NCBI GenBank assembly: GCA_018266215.1
Contig: JAFEAV010000004.1
Span: 80,886-144,885 of the forward strand
Direction of reading: 5' to 3'
From: Cyanobacteria bacterium SZAS LIN-3
GTDB taxonomy: Bacteria > Cyanobacteriota > Vampirovibrionia > Obscuribacterales > Obscuribacteraceae
DNA length: 64,000 bases
Shown here: positions 29,577-38,721 of the stretch, piece by piece
How positions within the stretch are numbered: position 1 is the stretch's first letter
Layout: each line of letters starts with the position of its first letter
Program-made: the position numbers and the translations under genes
Notes under the pieces: model-generated
Database searches by the model: none
What the model was told of the DNA's origin: nothing
What the model saw: the letters and a program-made list of their open reading frames with translations, nothing else

Positions 29577-30902
29577 GTGGTTAAATTGTCCTTTCATCGG
29601 TTTGGCCAGGGCGAGAAAATTTTTAGGGCGCTTTCCACTTTCGCTGTCCTCGTTGCCGTGCCCCTTGCCGGGTTGGCGGCTATGCCCTGTGTCCTGGCAC
29701 AGAGTGCCGATGGCTCGGCCATTTCCGCTGGTCAGGCCAGCAGTTTTGAAAGCGGCGACCTGCACGACAACGACATCTCCAGTTTGAGTGCCGGCGAATT
29801 GTTCGCTCTGGCCACCAGATATGCCGGGCGCAACCGGGTCTCCGAGGCTATTTCCATGTTCCAGGAAGTATTGCGGCGCGAGCCCAATAATGTCTCGGCC
29901 CACAACAATCTGGCTGTCTGTCTCAAGAGTCAGGGGCAGACCCGTCTGGCGCTGGAGGAATTCAAACAGGCTGTCGCCAATAATCCCACTAAGGCTGAGC
30001 TTTTCAACAATCTGGCTCTCTCCTACATGTCGCTGGGAGAATACAGCCAGGCTCAGGATGCGCTTTTTAGCGCCCTGCGCCTGCAACCCAATCTGGCCGA
30101 CGGTCACCGCAATCTGGGGCTCTGCCTGAGCCACAAGGGCGACTACGAAGGGGCGGTGATTGAATTTCAGGAGGCCTTGAAGGAAGACCCTTATCTCAAC
30201 GATGTGCACATCGACATTGGTGATGCTCTGCGCGGACAGAAGCACTATGAGCAGGCTTTGATGGAATATCGCGTGGCCGAGAAAAATCTCAGTGATGTGC
30301 GCGGCATCCTGGACCGTGATTTGAAGTTGGCCATGGCTAAGTGTCTTGAAGGTCTGGGTCAATACGAGGAAGCGCGTTCGCTGCTTTCGACCCTGCTGGA
30401 AAAAGACCCCAACGACGGGGATTCGCTCAATTGCCTGGGTGTGGTGCTCTGGAAAATGGATCATCTTCCCGAGGCGGTTTTTGTCCTTGAGCGCGCCCTC
30501 AAACTGGATCCGGCTTATCCGCAAGCACGCAACAATCTGGGCATTGTGCTCTACCAGATGAAAAAAAGTGACGAGGCTATTGATGTCTGGCGGCAGGCGA
30601 TCAAATTGCGCCCCGATTACCCCGAGGCTCATTACAACATGGGGGTCGCCCTTTTGCAGGCCGGACTCTACGGTCAGGCGGAAGAAGCCTTCAGAGAAAG
30701 TCTCAAATTTGCCCCCCATGACCCCAACACTCATAACAATCTGGGCCTGGCCCTGGCGGCACTGGGGCGCAAGAGTGACGCCGAGGCGGAGTTTCGCGCT
30801 GCCCTGGACCTCGATCCCGAGCTCAGTTTCGGCAAGGTCAATCTTGAAAAACTGGACAAACTGACGCAGCCGGCAAATTTAAAGAGCGTTTCACCTCAGT
30901 AA
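29577..30902 (+). CDS. Exported TPR-repeat protein
   Basis: The product has 441 residues, starting at GTG 29577 with GGAG just upstream. A signal peptide or anchor covers about residues 15-42 (STFAVLVAVPLAGLAAMP). From about residue 70 to 430 the protein is an almost unbroken series of about ten tetratricopeptide repeats, for example NNLAVCLKSQGQTRLALEEF, GDYEGAVIEFQEALKEDP and NNLGLALAALGRKSDAEAEF. It is a periplasmic or membrane-attached interaction scaffold; the partners are unknown. The small membrane protein gene starts 42 bp downstream. Confidence 0.85.
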   Translation: MVKLSFHRFGQGEKIFRALSTFAVLVAVPLAGLAAMPCVLAQSADGSAISAGQASSFESGDLHDNDISSLSAGELFALATRYAGRNRVSEAISMFQEVLRREPNNVSAHNNLAVCLKSQGQTRLALEEFKQAVANNPTKAELFNNLALSYMSLGEYSQAQDALFSALRLQPNLADGHRNLGLCLSHKGDYEGAVIEFQEALKEDPYLNDVHIDIGDALRGQKHYEQALMEYRVAEKNLSDVRGILDRDLKLAMAKCLEGLGQYEEARSLLSTLLEKDPNDGDSLNCLGVVLWKMDHLPEAVFVLERALKLDPAYPQARNNLGIVLYQMKKSDEAIDVWRQAIKLRPDYPEAHYNMGVALLQAGLYGQAEEAFRESLKFAPHDPNTHNNLGLALAALGRKSDAEAEFRAALDLDPELSFGKVNLEKLDKLTQPANLKSVSPQ

Positions 30903-30944
30903 AGCTTTATAGATCCCGGGCTGGTCTGGCATTAAGATAGTAGT

Positions 30945-31385
30945 ATGGAAAAGGCCTACGAGCATTTTAGCTTCAGCGAGACGCTGCACACCGTGATGGG
31001 TGCGGCTTACAACATCTTTTGCCACATCATTTTTGACTGGGCTGTGCACGGACTGGCCGTGGCGGCTGTTCTGGTTATTGTTTCGCTGGTTTTGCGCAAT
31101 CGCGGCCATCGCCTGTCCGGGCCTTTTATGGCTATTGGCCGCCGTCTGGCCATTTTTTGCGCCATTGTCGCCGCCCCCGGTCTCTACACCCTGGTCACAA
31201 GCGGGAAACTTCCGCCGGTCGGCTGTTACAACGTCAATTCCATTGGTTTTATTTGTTTCTGGAGTCTCATTTGCGCGCATGCCCTGGGGGAAGAGTCCAA
31301 CTATCAGCTGGTTGTGAAAGCTGAACAGGACGCTGCCGCCGCTGCCGCCACCGTCGAACCGGAGCCCGTGGAAGCTGAGTCATAG
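30945..31385 (+). CDS. Small integral membrane protein of unknown function
   Basis: The product has 146 residues with about three membrane helices: VHGLAVAAVLVIVSLVL, LAIFCAIVAAPGLYTL and SIGFICFWSLICAHAL. A charged Ala/Glu/Pro-rich tail of about 30 residues follows and probably faces the cytoplasm. There is no signal peptide apart from the first helix. I do not recognise a family. It lies between an exported TPR protein and an exported Gly-rich protein on the same strand, possibly one transcript. Confidence 0.65.
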   Translation: MEKAYEHFSFSETLHTVMGAAYNIFCHIIFDWAVHGLAVAAVLVIVSLVLRNRGHRLSGPFMAIGRRLAIFCAIVAAPGLYTLVTSGKLPPVGCYNVNSIGFICFWSLICAHALGEESNYQLVVKAEQDAAAAAATVEPEPVEAES

Positions 31386-31468
31386 GGTCTTTTGCTCCGG
31401 AACAGTTGCCCTTTATGTACGTCATTTATCCTTTATGGAAGTTGTCATCAGGCTCGGGGGAAGGTGCT

Positions 31469-32203
31469 ATGAATTCGGACAAAAGCAGGCGTCTCAGGCT
31501 CTCGGCTCTGGCTGCAATCTTGTTTTCGGCCCTCTCCCTGGATTTTTCCGCGGCTCTGGCGCAGAGCTTTAACGGAGCCGGACCGATGAATCCCAACTCT
31601 CCCACCGGCTGGGGACCAAATCCCAATAGCTATGCCGGCGGCGCCGGTGTCATCGGTGGTTTCAATGCCGGCATCGGCGTACAAACTATGCCTGTACCTT
31701 ACGGAATGCCTTATGGTGATTCTCGTATGCCCAGCGCCCTCGGTACACTCAACGGTCGGCCGGTTGTCTATCCTTTTGGCGTGCCCAACATCGCACCGGT
31801 ACCGGTAGGCAATGGCATTTTTTCATTCAGTGGTGGTGGCATCTCGGCCAATATGTGGCAGGGGCCGTCGGGGTATTACTATCCCTGGGCTTCGCGCAAT
31901 CCCATTTATTCGCAGATAATTTATGTCGATCAAAGCGGCACTTCTCCCCAGACTGTGGCTCAGCTGCCGCCGCTTTCCATGCAGTTTTCCGATATGGCGC
32001 AATATCTGGATGATGCGAAGAAAAACAAAAAGATTTCGGACCCCGACTACAACAGTTTGAAGCTGCGTTTGAAGGACATACAGTCGAAAGAACGCTCTTA
32101 TCGCATCCAGGGCGGCGGTCAGTTGGGCAGCGACGTGGAAGCCGAAATCCGCCAGAATCTCACCGATTTTGCGCGTGAGATGACCAATCGCGTACAGCTT
32201 TAG
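31469..32203 (+). CDS. Exported Gly/Pro/Asn-rich protein of unknown function
   Basis: The product has 244 residues from ATG 31469, preceded by GGAAGG; a frame from 31406 adds 21 residues without a ribosome site. A signal peptide (LRLSALAAILFSALSLDFSAALAQ) is followed by about 110 residues rich in Gly, Pro, Asn and Tyr. The C-terminal 70 residues are charged and helical (MAQYLDDAKKNKKISDPDYN), resembling helical segments in other exported proteins of the window. No family is recognised. It converges with tmk. Confidence 0.7.
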   Translation: MNSDKSRRLRLSALAAILFSALSLDFSAALAQSFNGAGPMNPNSPTGWGPNPNSYAGGAGVIGGFNAGIGVQTMPVPYGMPYGDSRMPSALGTLNGRPVVYPFGVPNIAPVPVGNGIFSFSGGGISANMWQGPSGYYYPWASRNPIYSQIIYVDQSGTSPQTVAQLPPLSMQFSDMAQYLDDAKKNKKISDPDYNSLKLRLKDIQSKERSYRIQGGGQLGSDVEAEIRQNLTDFAREMTNRVQL

Positions 32204-32215
32204 ACCGTCGTTGAA

Positions 32216-32863
32216 TTAGATAAAGGCCGCTTTTTTGCCGGCCATCAGTTCGCCTATCAATCGCACCATGTCGTCCTGCACGCTGTGCAGAGCTTTGGTG
32301 GCATCGATCAGGCGGAAGCGATCAGGCTCTTGTTTGGCGATCGTCAAATAACCCTGGCGCACTTTGTGGTGAAATTCGATTGCTTCTTTTTCCATCCGGT
32401 CATGACCTCCCGGATGCAGCCTGCCAAGGCCTTTTTCTGATTCCAGATCAAAGAGGAGCGTCAGCTCCGGTTTCAGTCCCTGGGTCGACATCTCGTTTAG
32501 TTGTTTGATCAAATCCAGGTCGATGTCGCGACCATACCCCTGATAGGCTACGGACGAATCTATATATCTATCGCAGATGACCAGCTTGCCTGCTTTGAGC
32601 CCGGGCAGGATCACTTCACTGATATTCTGGGCGCGGTCGGCCTGGTAGAGCAAAAGCTCGGCCATGGGAGCTACGGGATTGCCCGGCTTGAGGAGTATGT
32701 GGCGGATCTGCTTGCCAAGCGGTGTGCCGCCCGGATCGCGGGTGAGCACGTAGGGCACCGCCGCCGCATCGAGCTTGGCTGCCAGCAGTCGCACCTGTGT
32801 GGTCTTCCCAGCACCCTCCGGACCTTCTAGAGTGATGAATGTGCCTGGGTACTGGTGCGCCAT
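32216..32863 (-). CDS. tmk: Thymidylate kinase
   Basis: The product has 215 residues, the normal size. The P-loop is LEGPEGAGKTTQ (12-23), followed by the DR(Y/H) motif CDRYIDSSVAYQGYGR that binds the nucleotide, and TRDPGGTPLGK near residue 41. A lid region follows at about 140-155. It phosphorylates dTMP to dTDP in the cytoplasm. It stands alone on the minus strand, divergent from the aldehyde dehydrogenase across 174 bp and convergent with the exported Gly-rich gene. Confidence 0.95.
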   Translation of the reverse strand: MAHQYPGTFITLEGPEGAGKTTQVRLLAAKLDAAAVPYVLTRDPGGTPLGKQIRHILLKPGNPVAPMAELLLYQADRAQNISEVILPGLKAGKLVICDRYIDSSVAYQGYGRDIDLDLIKQLNEMSTQGLKPELTLLFDLESEKGLGRLHPGGHDRMEKEAIEFHHKVRQGYLTIAKQEPDRFRLIDATKALHSVQDDMVRLIGELMAGKKAAFI

Positions 32864-33037
32864 TAAGGGGTCTCGGGTCTCTTATGAACTGTGGAACTAG
32901 TGCTTAATATTGTTGCACAAATGATATGATTGCCATTCTCCTGGGAAATTTTCTAAGGCGCAATGGCCGAGGGGCTCTTGGCCGAAATTTTTTGATTTCT
33001 CACCCAATAGTTCAAATAGTTTTAGAGAGGTTTTGTC

Positions 33038-34540
33038 ATGGCTCAGACCTTAACGGCTCCCAAAGTCAAGGTAGATCGCAAGTGGCAACTGTGGATAGAC
33101 GGTAAATTTGTACCTGGTGCCTCGGAGCGCACTTTGATCAATCCCGCCACCGGTCAGCCCCTGACCAAGGTTGCGGAAGCGTCCAAAAAACAAGTGGAAG
33201 AGGCTATCAAAGCCGCTCGTAAGGCCTTTGACCATGGTCCCTGGCCGCGCATGACCGCCCTGGAACGGGCCGGTTATCTCAATAAGATTGCCGATGCCAT
33301 CGATGCCAACGCCGAAGAACTGGCGGAGCTTGAGACTCTCAATGGCGGCAAGCCCCTGCGCGAAGCCAAATACGATATCGCCGATACTGCCTATTGCTTC
33401 CGCTACTATGCCGGTTTGATCAACAAGCCCACCGGTCAGACAGTGGACGTGCCGGCACCGTCGGTGACGACAATCGTGCGTGAGCCTATCGGTGTCTGCG
33501 GACAGATCATCCCCTGGAATTATCCCCTTTTGATGGCTGCCTGGAAGCTCGCTCCCGCTCTGGCCGCCGGCAATACCTGCGTCCTCAAGCCTTCGGAATA
33601 CACCCCTCTGACAGCAGTCAGACTGGCTGAGATAATGGCTGAAGTCGAGCTGCCCAACGGTGTTGTGAATATCGTTCTGGGAGACGGACCGACCGTCGGT
33701 CAGCCCCTGGCCGAAAGCACCCTCGTCGACAAGATTGCCTTCACCGGTAGTGTCAAGACCGGTAAGATAATCGCCGCCGCCGCCCTCACCAATCTCAAAA
33801 AAGTGACCCTCGAGCTTGGCGGCAAGTCACCAATGGTGGTGTTCTCTGATTTTGATGTGGACGTTGCCGTTGACTACGCCCTGTTTGCCATCTACTGCAA
33901 TTCGGGCCAGGTCTGCTCGGCCGGATCGCGCATGATTGTGGAAGAGAGCATTTACGATTCCTTCGTCAAGAAGATGGCCGAGCGTGCCAAGAAAATCAGA
34001 GTCGGCCCCGGTCTGGAAGAAGAAACAGAAATGGGTCCGCTCGTCAATGAAGTGCAGATGAAGCGCGTCATGGAATATATCGAGATCGGTCAGAAAGAAG
34101 GAGCCAAGCTCATCACCGGCGGCGATAAGCCTAAAGGCGATAAGTACGGTGCCGGCTATTATGTCAATCCGACAATATTTGCCGACGTCAAATCCGATAT
34201 GCGCATTGTCCAGGAAGAAATTTTTGGACCGGTCGTTGTGGTGCAGAAATTCAAAACCCAGGAAGAAGCTGTCGAGCTGGCTAATGACTCCGCCTATGGC
34301 CTGGCCGGTGCGGTGTTCACTAACGACATCACCCGCGCTCACACGGTTGTAAAACAACTGCGTGCCGGCATCACCTGGGTCAATGCCTATCACAATACCT
34401 ACACCGAATGCCCCTGGGGTGGTTACAAGCAGAGCGGCTGGGGCCGTGAGCTTGGCACCTTTGGTCTGGAAGCTTACACCGAAGTCAAACAGATCAATAT
34501 CAACCTCGATCCGCAAGCGGTCGGCTGGTTCGAAGCCTAA
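33038..34540 (+). CDS. Aldehyde dehydrogenase, betaine-aldehyde type
   Basis: The product has 500 residues, starting at ATG 33038 behind AGAGAGG. It is an NAD(P)-dependent aldehyde dehydrogenase with all key elements: IPWNYPLLMAAWKLAPALAAGNTCVLKPSE for cofactor binding in two pieces, the general base in LELGGKSPMVV, and the catalytic Cys in YCNSGQVCSAGSR. The C-terminal WGGYKQSGWGRELG is typical of the ALDH8/9-like group that includes betaine aldehyde and gamma-aminobutyraldehyde dehydrogenases. The exact substrate is not certain. The gene is monocistronic and ends in a strong terminator. Confidence 0.9.
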   Translation: MAQTLTAPKVKVDRKWQLWIDGKFVPGASERTLINPATGQPLTKVAEASKKQVEEAIKAARKAFDHGPWPRMTALERAGYLNKIADAIDANAEELAELETLNGGKPLREAKYDIADTAYCFRYYAGLINKPTGQTVDVPAPSVTTIVREPIGVCGQIIPWNYPLLMAAWKLAPALAAGNTCVLKPSEYTPLTAVRLAEIMAEVELPNGVVNIVLGDGPTVGQPLAESTLVDKIAFTGSVKTGKIIAAAALTNLKKVTLELGGKSPMVVFSDFDVDVAVDYALFAIYCNSGQVCSAGSRMIVEESIYDSFVKKMAERAKKIRVGPGLEEETEMGPLVNEVQMKRVMEYIEIGQKEGAKLITGGDKPKGDKYGAGYYVNPTIFADVKSDMRIVQEEIFGPVVVVQKFKTQEEAVELANDSAYGLAGAVFTNDITRAHTVVKQLRAGITWVNAYHNTYTECPWGGYKQSGWGRELGTFGLEAYTEVKQININLDPQAVGWFEA

Positions 34541-34579
34541 ACCAGAGAGCATTTCGAATCATCCATCAAGCACTGCCAG

Positions 34580-34606
34580 AAAAGCCCCATCCCCGGTGGG
34601 GCTTTT
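34580..34606 (+). terminator. Rho-independent terminator after the aldehyde dehydrogenase
   Basis: AAAAGCCCCA (34580-34589) pairs perfectly with TGGGGCTTTT (34597-34606) around a 7-base loop. The right arm supplies the U run and more T follows. It is 40 bp after the stop codon. The symmetrical A and T tracts let it work in both directions, but no gene approaches from the right. Confidence 0.9.
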
Positions 34607-34673
34607 CCTTTTGCGGGAACCGTAGACACTGCTCTCGGTCACTAATTGCAGTTGTACTTCAGTGGGTGCCTTC

Positions 34674-37406
34674 ATGCTTCAGACCTACTCCAAAAAACGC
34701 GATTTCAGCAAAACACCTGAGCCCTCCGGCAAAGAAAAGCCTGGCCGGTCTCAGCTCAAGTCTGTCGGCAAGGCCCTGACTTTCGTCATTCAGAAACATT
34801 CGGCCAGTCACCTGCATTATGACTTCCGCCTGGAATGCGATGGTGTGCTCCTCTCCTGGGCAGTCCCCAAGGGGCCTTCGCTTGATCCGGCGGTTAAAAG
34901 GCTGGCCCTGATGGTCGAAGATCATCCCCTCAGTTATGGCGATTTTGAGGGTGTTATTCCCGCCGGGCAATACGGCGGCGGCGAAGTCATAGTCTGGGAG
35001 CGCGGCACTTATGTGCCGGACGCCTGTTTGCAGGACGGCAAGGTAACAGCCGCTCGTGCCGCCCAGCAAAAAGAAATTAAGGCCGGTCTGAAAGCCGGGA
35101 AATTAGCTTTTACTCTGTCGGGTAAAAAATTGGGCGGCTCCTGGACCCTGGTGCGCACCAAACGCAGTGAAAAGGACTGGCTTTTGATCAAGCACACCGA
35201 TGAGTTTGTCGACACCGAAGTCGACATCACCGAAAATGATAAGAGCGTTCTATCTCGCAAGACGATCGCCAGTCTGGAAAAGATCAATTCCGATAAGAAA
35301 AAGGCCATGCCTGAAAAGCGCACCACTAAAAAAGTCACCGCTAGGAAGGCGACCGTCGTAAAGCCCATGCTGGCCAGTCTTTCGGCAACTCCTTTTACGC
35401 GGGAGGGTTGGATTTACGAGCCCAAATTTGATGGCATCCGTGCGGTCGCCTATATATCCTCCGGCAGCGTCAATCTCCAATCACGCAACGGCATCAGTCT
35501 CAATCACAGATTTCCCAACCTGGTCAAATCTCTGTCCAAAAATCCCGATATGATCATTGACGGTGAAATCGTTGCCCTTGATGATGATGGGCGCCCGTCT
35601 TTTCAGTTGTTGCAAGCCCGGGCCCTGAAAAGCAAGGAAGCGTCCAGTGCCAGGCACATCGTCTATTACGTCTTCGACATCCCGGATCTGGCCGGTCAGT
35701 CTTTGATGGAAGAGCCGCTGGCCGAGCGCAAAAAGAAGTTGAAGAAAAATCTGAAAACCACCGCCGACGTCAAATATGTTGATGATTTGCACTGTGACGG
35801 ACTGACAGCTTACAGCCTTTGTATCAAACAGGGCCTGGAGGGCATCGTCGCCAAGCGTGAGGATGCCACATATCAGAGCGGCCGCCGCTCCCCCGACTGG
35901 ATGAAGGTCAAGGCAACCCAGAGCGCTGAGTTTGTCATTTGCGGCTACACGAAAGGCACGGGCAGCCGAGAAAATACATTCGGCTCGCTCATTATCGGGC
36001 ACTACAAAAATAAAAAGCTTCTCTATGCCGGCGGTGTGGGCACTGGATTTGATACCAAACTATTGAAACAACTTTTTGCCAGACTCAAGCCTCTAGTGCG
36101 CAAAACCAGTCCCTTTGATTACGTCATCGAGGACAGGCCGCGGGGCTCGATAGTCTGGGTGGAGCCCACCATGGTTGCGGAATTCAAATACGCCGAGTGG
36201 ACAGCCGACGGCAGGCTGCGAGCGCCTGTATTTTTGCGTCTGCGGGAGGATGTCGCCCCCGCCGAGACCGGACCGCGCAAGCAAGCTTTGCCCCCGGCAA
36301 AAACCTTAAAACCGGCAAAAGCGGCAAAACAGTCAAAAAAGGCAAAAGTCGAGGGCACCGCCAACATAGCTGAGAATCTCAAATCAACCGGAGACAGCTT
36401 GAAGCTGGAGGTTGATGGACACACAATTGCTTTCAGCCATCTGGATAAAGTGCTCTGGCCCGGACTCAAGGGCAAGGGCCTGACCAAACGTGATTACGCA
36501 AATTATCTGCTGCAGGTGGCACCCTTTATTCTGCCCCACCTCAAGAACCGGCCATTGACTCTGGTGCGCTTCCCCAACGGTGTGCAAGGTCAGCGCTTCT
36601 TTCAAAAACACTGGGAGCAAAATCGTCCGGACTTTGTGGAAACTTTTGAACATTTCTCCGAGAACGCCGATGAAAATCATCAATTTCTCCTGTGCAATAA
36701 TCTGGCCACATTGATCTGGCTGGCTCAGATTGCCGATCTTGAGCTGCATACTTCGCACGCCCGCATCGGAGCGGCGGCGGAAAACAAAAAATTGACCCAG
36801 ACTTATACCGATTCGCTTGAGCGAATAGAGCGCTCGACATTGAATTATCCGGACTATCTCGTGCTGGATCTGGATCCGTACATCTACAGCGGCAAAGAGG
36901 CTAAAGGTGAAGAACCAGCTCTCAATAGAAAGGGCTTTCGCAAAGTCTGCAAGCTCGCCCGGGCGCTCAAGGAAATGCTAGACGGGATGGGCATGGACGC
37001 CTTTGTTAAAACATCGGGTCGCACCGGTCTGCATATCTATGTGCCCATCGTGCGCAATGTCGATTATGACCAGGTGCGTGCCATCGCTCAGACCATTGGC
37101 AAGCATCTCATGGACGAGCATCCGCGCGATGTAACGATGGACTGGGCGGTGGTGAAACGAACAGGCAAAATATTCTTTGACCACAATATGAATGCTCGCG
37201 GCAAGACTCTTGCCTCCATCTATTCACCGCGTATGAGTGAGATCGGCACTGTGTCCGTGCCTCTGCCCTGGGATGAGCTGGATGATGTTTATCCCGAGCA
37301 ATTCACGATCAAAACCGTGCCCGAGCGTCTGGCTAAAGTCGGCGATCTCTGGAAGGACATCCTCGATCACAAGGCCGATGTGAAGAAGATACTCGGCCAG
37401 CAGTAG
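34674..37406 (+). CDS. ligD: Bacterial NHEJ DNA ligase LigD (PE-Lig-Pol)
   Basis: The product has 910 residues from ATG 34674; GTG 34662 is an alternative. Three enzymatic domains follow in the order seen in Pseudomonas LigD. The 3'-phosphoesterase (about 35-160) has HSASHLHYDFRLE and EDHPLSYGDFEG. The ATP-dependent ligase (about 225-530) has the adenylated lysine in EPKFDGIR (K251) and EGIVAKRED. The primase-polymerase (about 585-900) has the D-x-D pair LDLDPYIY and SGRTGLHIYVPI. Lys-rich linkers join the domains. With Ku it repairs double-strand breaks by end joining. It converges with ku, with 9 bp between the stops. Confidence 0.96.
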   Translation: MLQTYSKKRDFSKTPEPSGKEKPGRSQLKSVGKALTFVIQKHSASHLHYDFRLECDGVLLSWAVPKGPSLDPAVKRLALMVEDHPLSYGDFEGVIPAGQYGGGEVIVWERGTYVPDACLQDGKVTAARAAQQKEIKAGLKAGKLAFTLSGKKLGGSWTLVRTKRSEKDWLLIKHTDEFVDTEVDITENDKSVLSRKTIASLEKINSDKKKAMPEKRTTKKVTARKATVVKPMLASLSATPFTREGWIYEPKFDGIRAVAYISSGSVNLQSRNGISLNHRFPNLVKSLSKNPDMIIDGEIVALDDDGRPSFQLLQARALKSKEASSARHIVYYVFDIPDLAGQSLMEEPLAERKKKLKKNLKTTADVKYVDDLHCDGLTAYSLCIKQGLEGIVAKREDATYQSGRRSPDWMKVKATQSAEFVICGYTKGTGSRENTFGSLIIGHYKNKKLLYAGGVGTGFDTKLLKQLFARLKPLVRKTSPFDYVIEDRPRGSIVWVEPTMVAEFKYAEWTADGRLRAPVFLRLREDVAPAETGPRKQALPPAKTLKPAKAAKQSKKAKVEGTANIAENLKSTGDSLKLEVDGHTIAFSHLDKVLWPGLKGKGLTKRDYANYLLQVAPFILPHLKNRPLTLVRFPNGVQGQRFFQKHWEQNRPDFVETFEHFSENADENHQFLLCNNLATLIWLAQIADLELHTSHARIGAAAENKKLTQTYTDSLERIERSTLNYPDYLVLDLDPYIYSGKEAKGEEPALNRKGFRKVCKLARALKEMLDGMGMDAFVKTSGRTGLHIYVPIVRNVDYDQVRAIAQTIGKHLMDEHPRDVTMDWAVVKRTGKIFFDHNMNARGKTLASIYSPRMSEIGTVSVPLPWDELDDVYPEQFTIKTVPERLAKVGDLWKDILDHKADVKKILGQQ

Positions 37407-37415
37407 GGCAGAGCG

Positions 37416-38279
37416 CTACTTGCGACTCTTAGCCTTTGCTCGCGATTTGGTCGCTGTTTTTGGTTTGACCTTCACGGTTGCTTTGCTCTTACCGGCCGCG
37501 GCCCGGGCACTGCTGACACCGGCCTTGCTGACGCTTGCTTTGAGCGCTTCCATAAGGTCCACGACTGCCTTTGGTTTGAGTTTCCTGGTTTTGCCGGCGG
37601 TGGCACCGTGGGTTTTCATCTCAAGCATCTTTTCCAGGGCTTCTTTGTAGTCGTCTTTGTAGCCGGCCGGATCAAAGGGTGCGCTCATCAAGTCGATCAG
37701 ACTCAGAGCCATATCGAGCTCTTGTTTGGGCACTTTTGCCCCCGGTTCATCGGGGGCGGTCTCGACTTTGATTTCGTCTTGATAGAGCAAAGTGGTCAAA
37801 ATCAGCGTGTTGCCCAGGGTGCGAATGGAACATAATCTTTCGCGACTGCGGATTGTGATTTTGCCTATTGCCAGTAATGATTTGCTGGCCAGCGCCGTGA
37901 CAAACAGATTGAAAGCGCGCGTGCCTTGCTTCTCCGGCAGCAGGTAATAGTTTTTTTCAAAGTATAGTGAGTCGACTTCCTCGGCCCGGACAAAAGACGT
38001 GACATCGATGATGTTTTTGCTGGGGATGGGAAGTTTGTCGAAGTCTTCATCGGTCATGGGGATGAATTCGTCTTTTGAGATGGCATAGCCTTTGACTATT
38101 TCTTCCCAGGGCACTTCTCGATCGCAGGTCGGACACCAGCGGACTTCCTTGATGCGGGTCTGACATTGTGCATGCAGTTGGTGGAAGGCCACACGCTTGC
38201 TGCTTGTGGCGGCAAATAGCTTGACCGGGATGCTGACCATGCCAAAACCAATTACACCGGACCAGATAGTCGCTGACAT
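37416..38279 (-). CDS. ku: Ku homodimeric DNA end-binding protein
   Basis: The product has 287 residues from ATG 38279; a TTG six codons upstream is less likely because the family begins MxxxxWxGxIxFG. MSATIWSGVIGFGMVSIPVKL and RVAFHQLH are typical of the N-terminal beta barrel, and a CPTC pair at about 49-52 follows. The ring domain extends to about residue 225. The last 60 residues are a Lys/Ala-rich tail (KSKATVKVKPKTATKSRAKAK), as in Ku proteins that bind DNA in addition to threading it. Ku recruits LigD to DNA ends. Confidence 0.95.
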   Translation of the reverse strand: MSATIWSGVIGFGMVSIPVKLFAATSSKRVAFHQLHAQCQTRIKEVRWCPTCDREVPWEEIVKGYAISKDEFIPMTDEDFDKLPIPSKNIIDVTSFVRAEEVDSLYFEKNYYLLPEKQGTRAFNLFVTALASKSLLAIGKITIRSRERLCSIRTLGNTLILTTLLYQDEIKVETAPDEPGAKVPKQELDMALSLIDLMSAPFDPAGYKDDYKEALEKMLEMKTHGATAGKTRKLKPKAVVDLMEALKASVSKAGVSSARAAAGKSKATVKVKPKTATKSRAKAKSRK

Positions 38280-38721
38280 AGACGGAGCCCCGCACAAGTG
38301 ATATTTGCTCTATATACGAGCCTTTATAGCCGACGAGGCATTTTGCCCCCGGTTCCCGCCGATTTTTGCGGTCCTGTGCTGATCTGCACCGCTTGTAGTG
38401 GCATTAACTGGTTGGTGTTGCGTTTGTTTTGCTCGCACTTTGTCTGATAGTTCTTGAGTTTATCTGCTGAAGCATTGCTTAGATGGCAACTCTCTAATCT
38501 ATATAGCTGTATTACCGGCAGTGATGATTCCTAATTTCCAGAGCCTCTATGTAGGCAATATTGGACCGAGGGGGGAATTCGGCCAAACGGCCGGTAGTCA
38601 AGTGATTAGCCTTTGCTAACAAGAGTGGTGTTACGGAACACCTTGGCATGCCGGGTCGTCTGCTAAACTGTACTTCTCGGGATTGTTTACTAAGTTCCGC
38701 GCATTTGTCAGGATGTAATTA
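38280..38721. other. Gene-free region between ku and bamA
   Basis: This 442-bp stretch separates the divergent ku and bamA starts and must hold promoters for both. I see no open frame with protein-like composition and no RNA gene. It is more AT-rich than its neighbours. It contains the inverted repeat described at 38627-38642 and a short GGCC-aaac-GGCC dyad near 38581. TA-rich segments that could be -10 boxes occur near 38310-38330 on the ku side and around 38500, but no convincing paired -35 box was found. Confidence 0.5.
38627..38642. promoter_or_regulatory. Inverted repeat upstream of bamA
   Basis: GGTGTT and AACACC form a perfect 6-bp dyad around ACGG, 80 bp before the bamA start. It could be an operator for a dimeric regulator or an RNA hairpin. 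No U tract follows, so it is not a terminator. Confidence 0.35.

Noticed and set aside
29538..30734. 398-codon open frame on the minus strand opposite the TPR gene
   Set aside because: It is a shadow: the plus strand encodes about ten clear TPR repeats, and the antisense product has no recognisable pattern.
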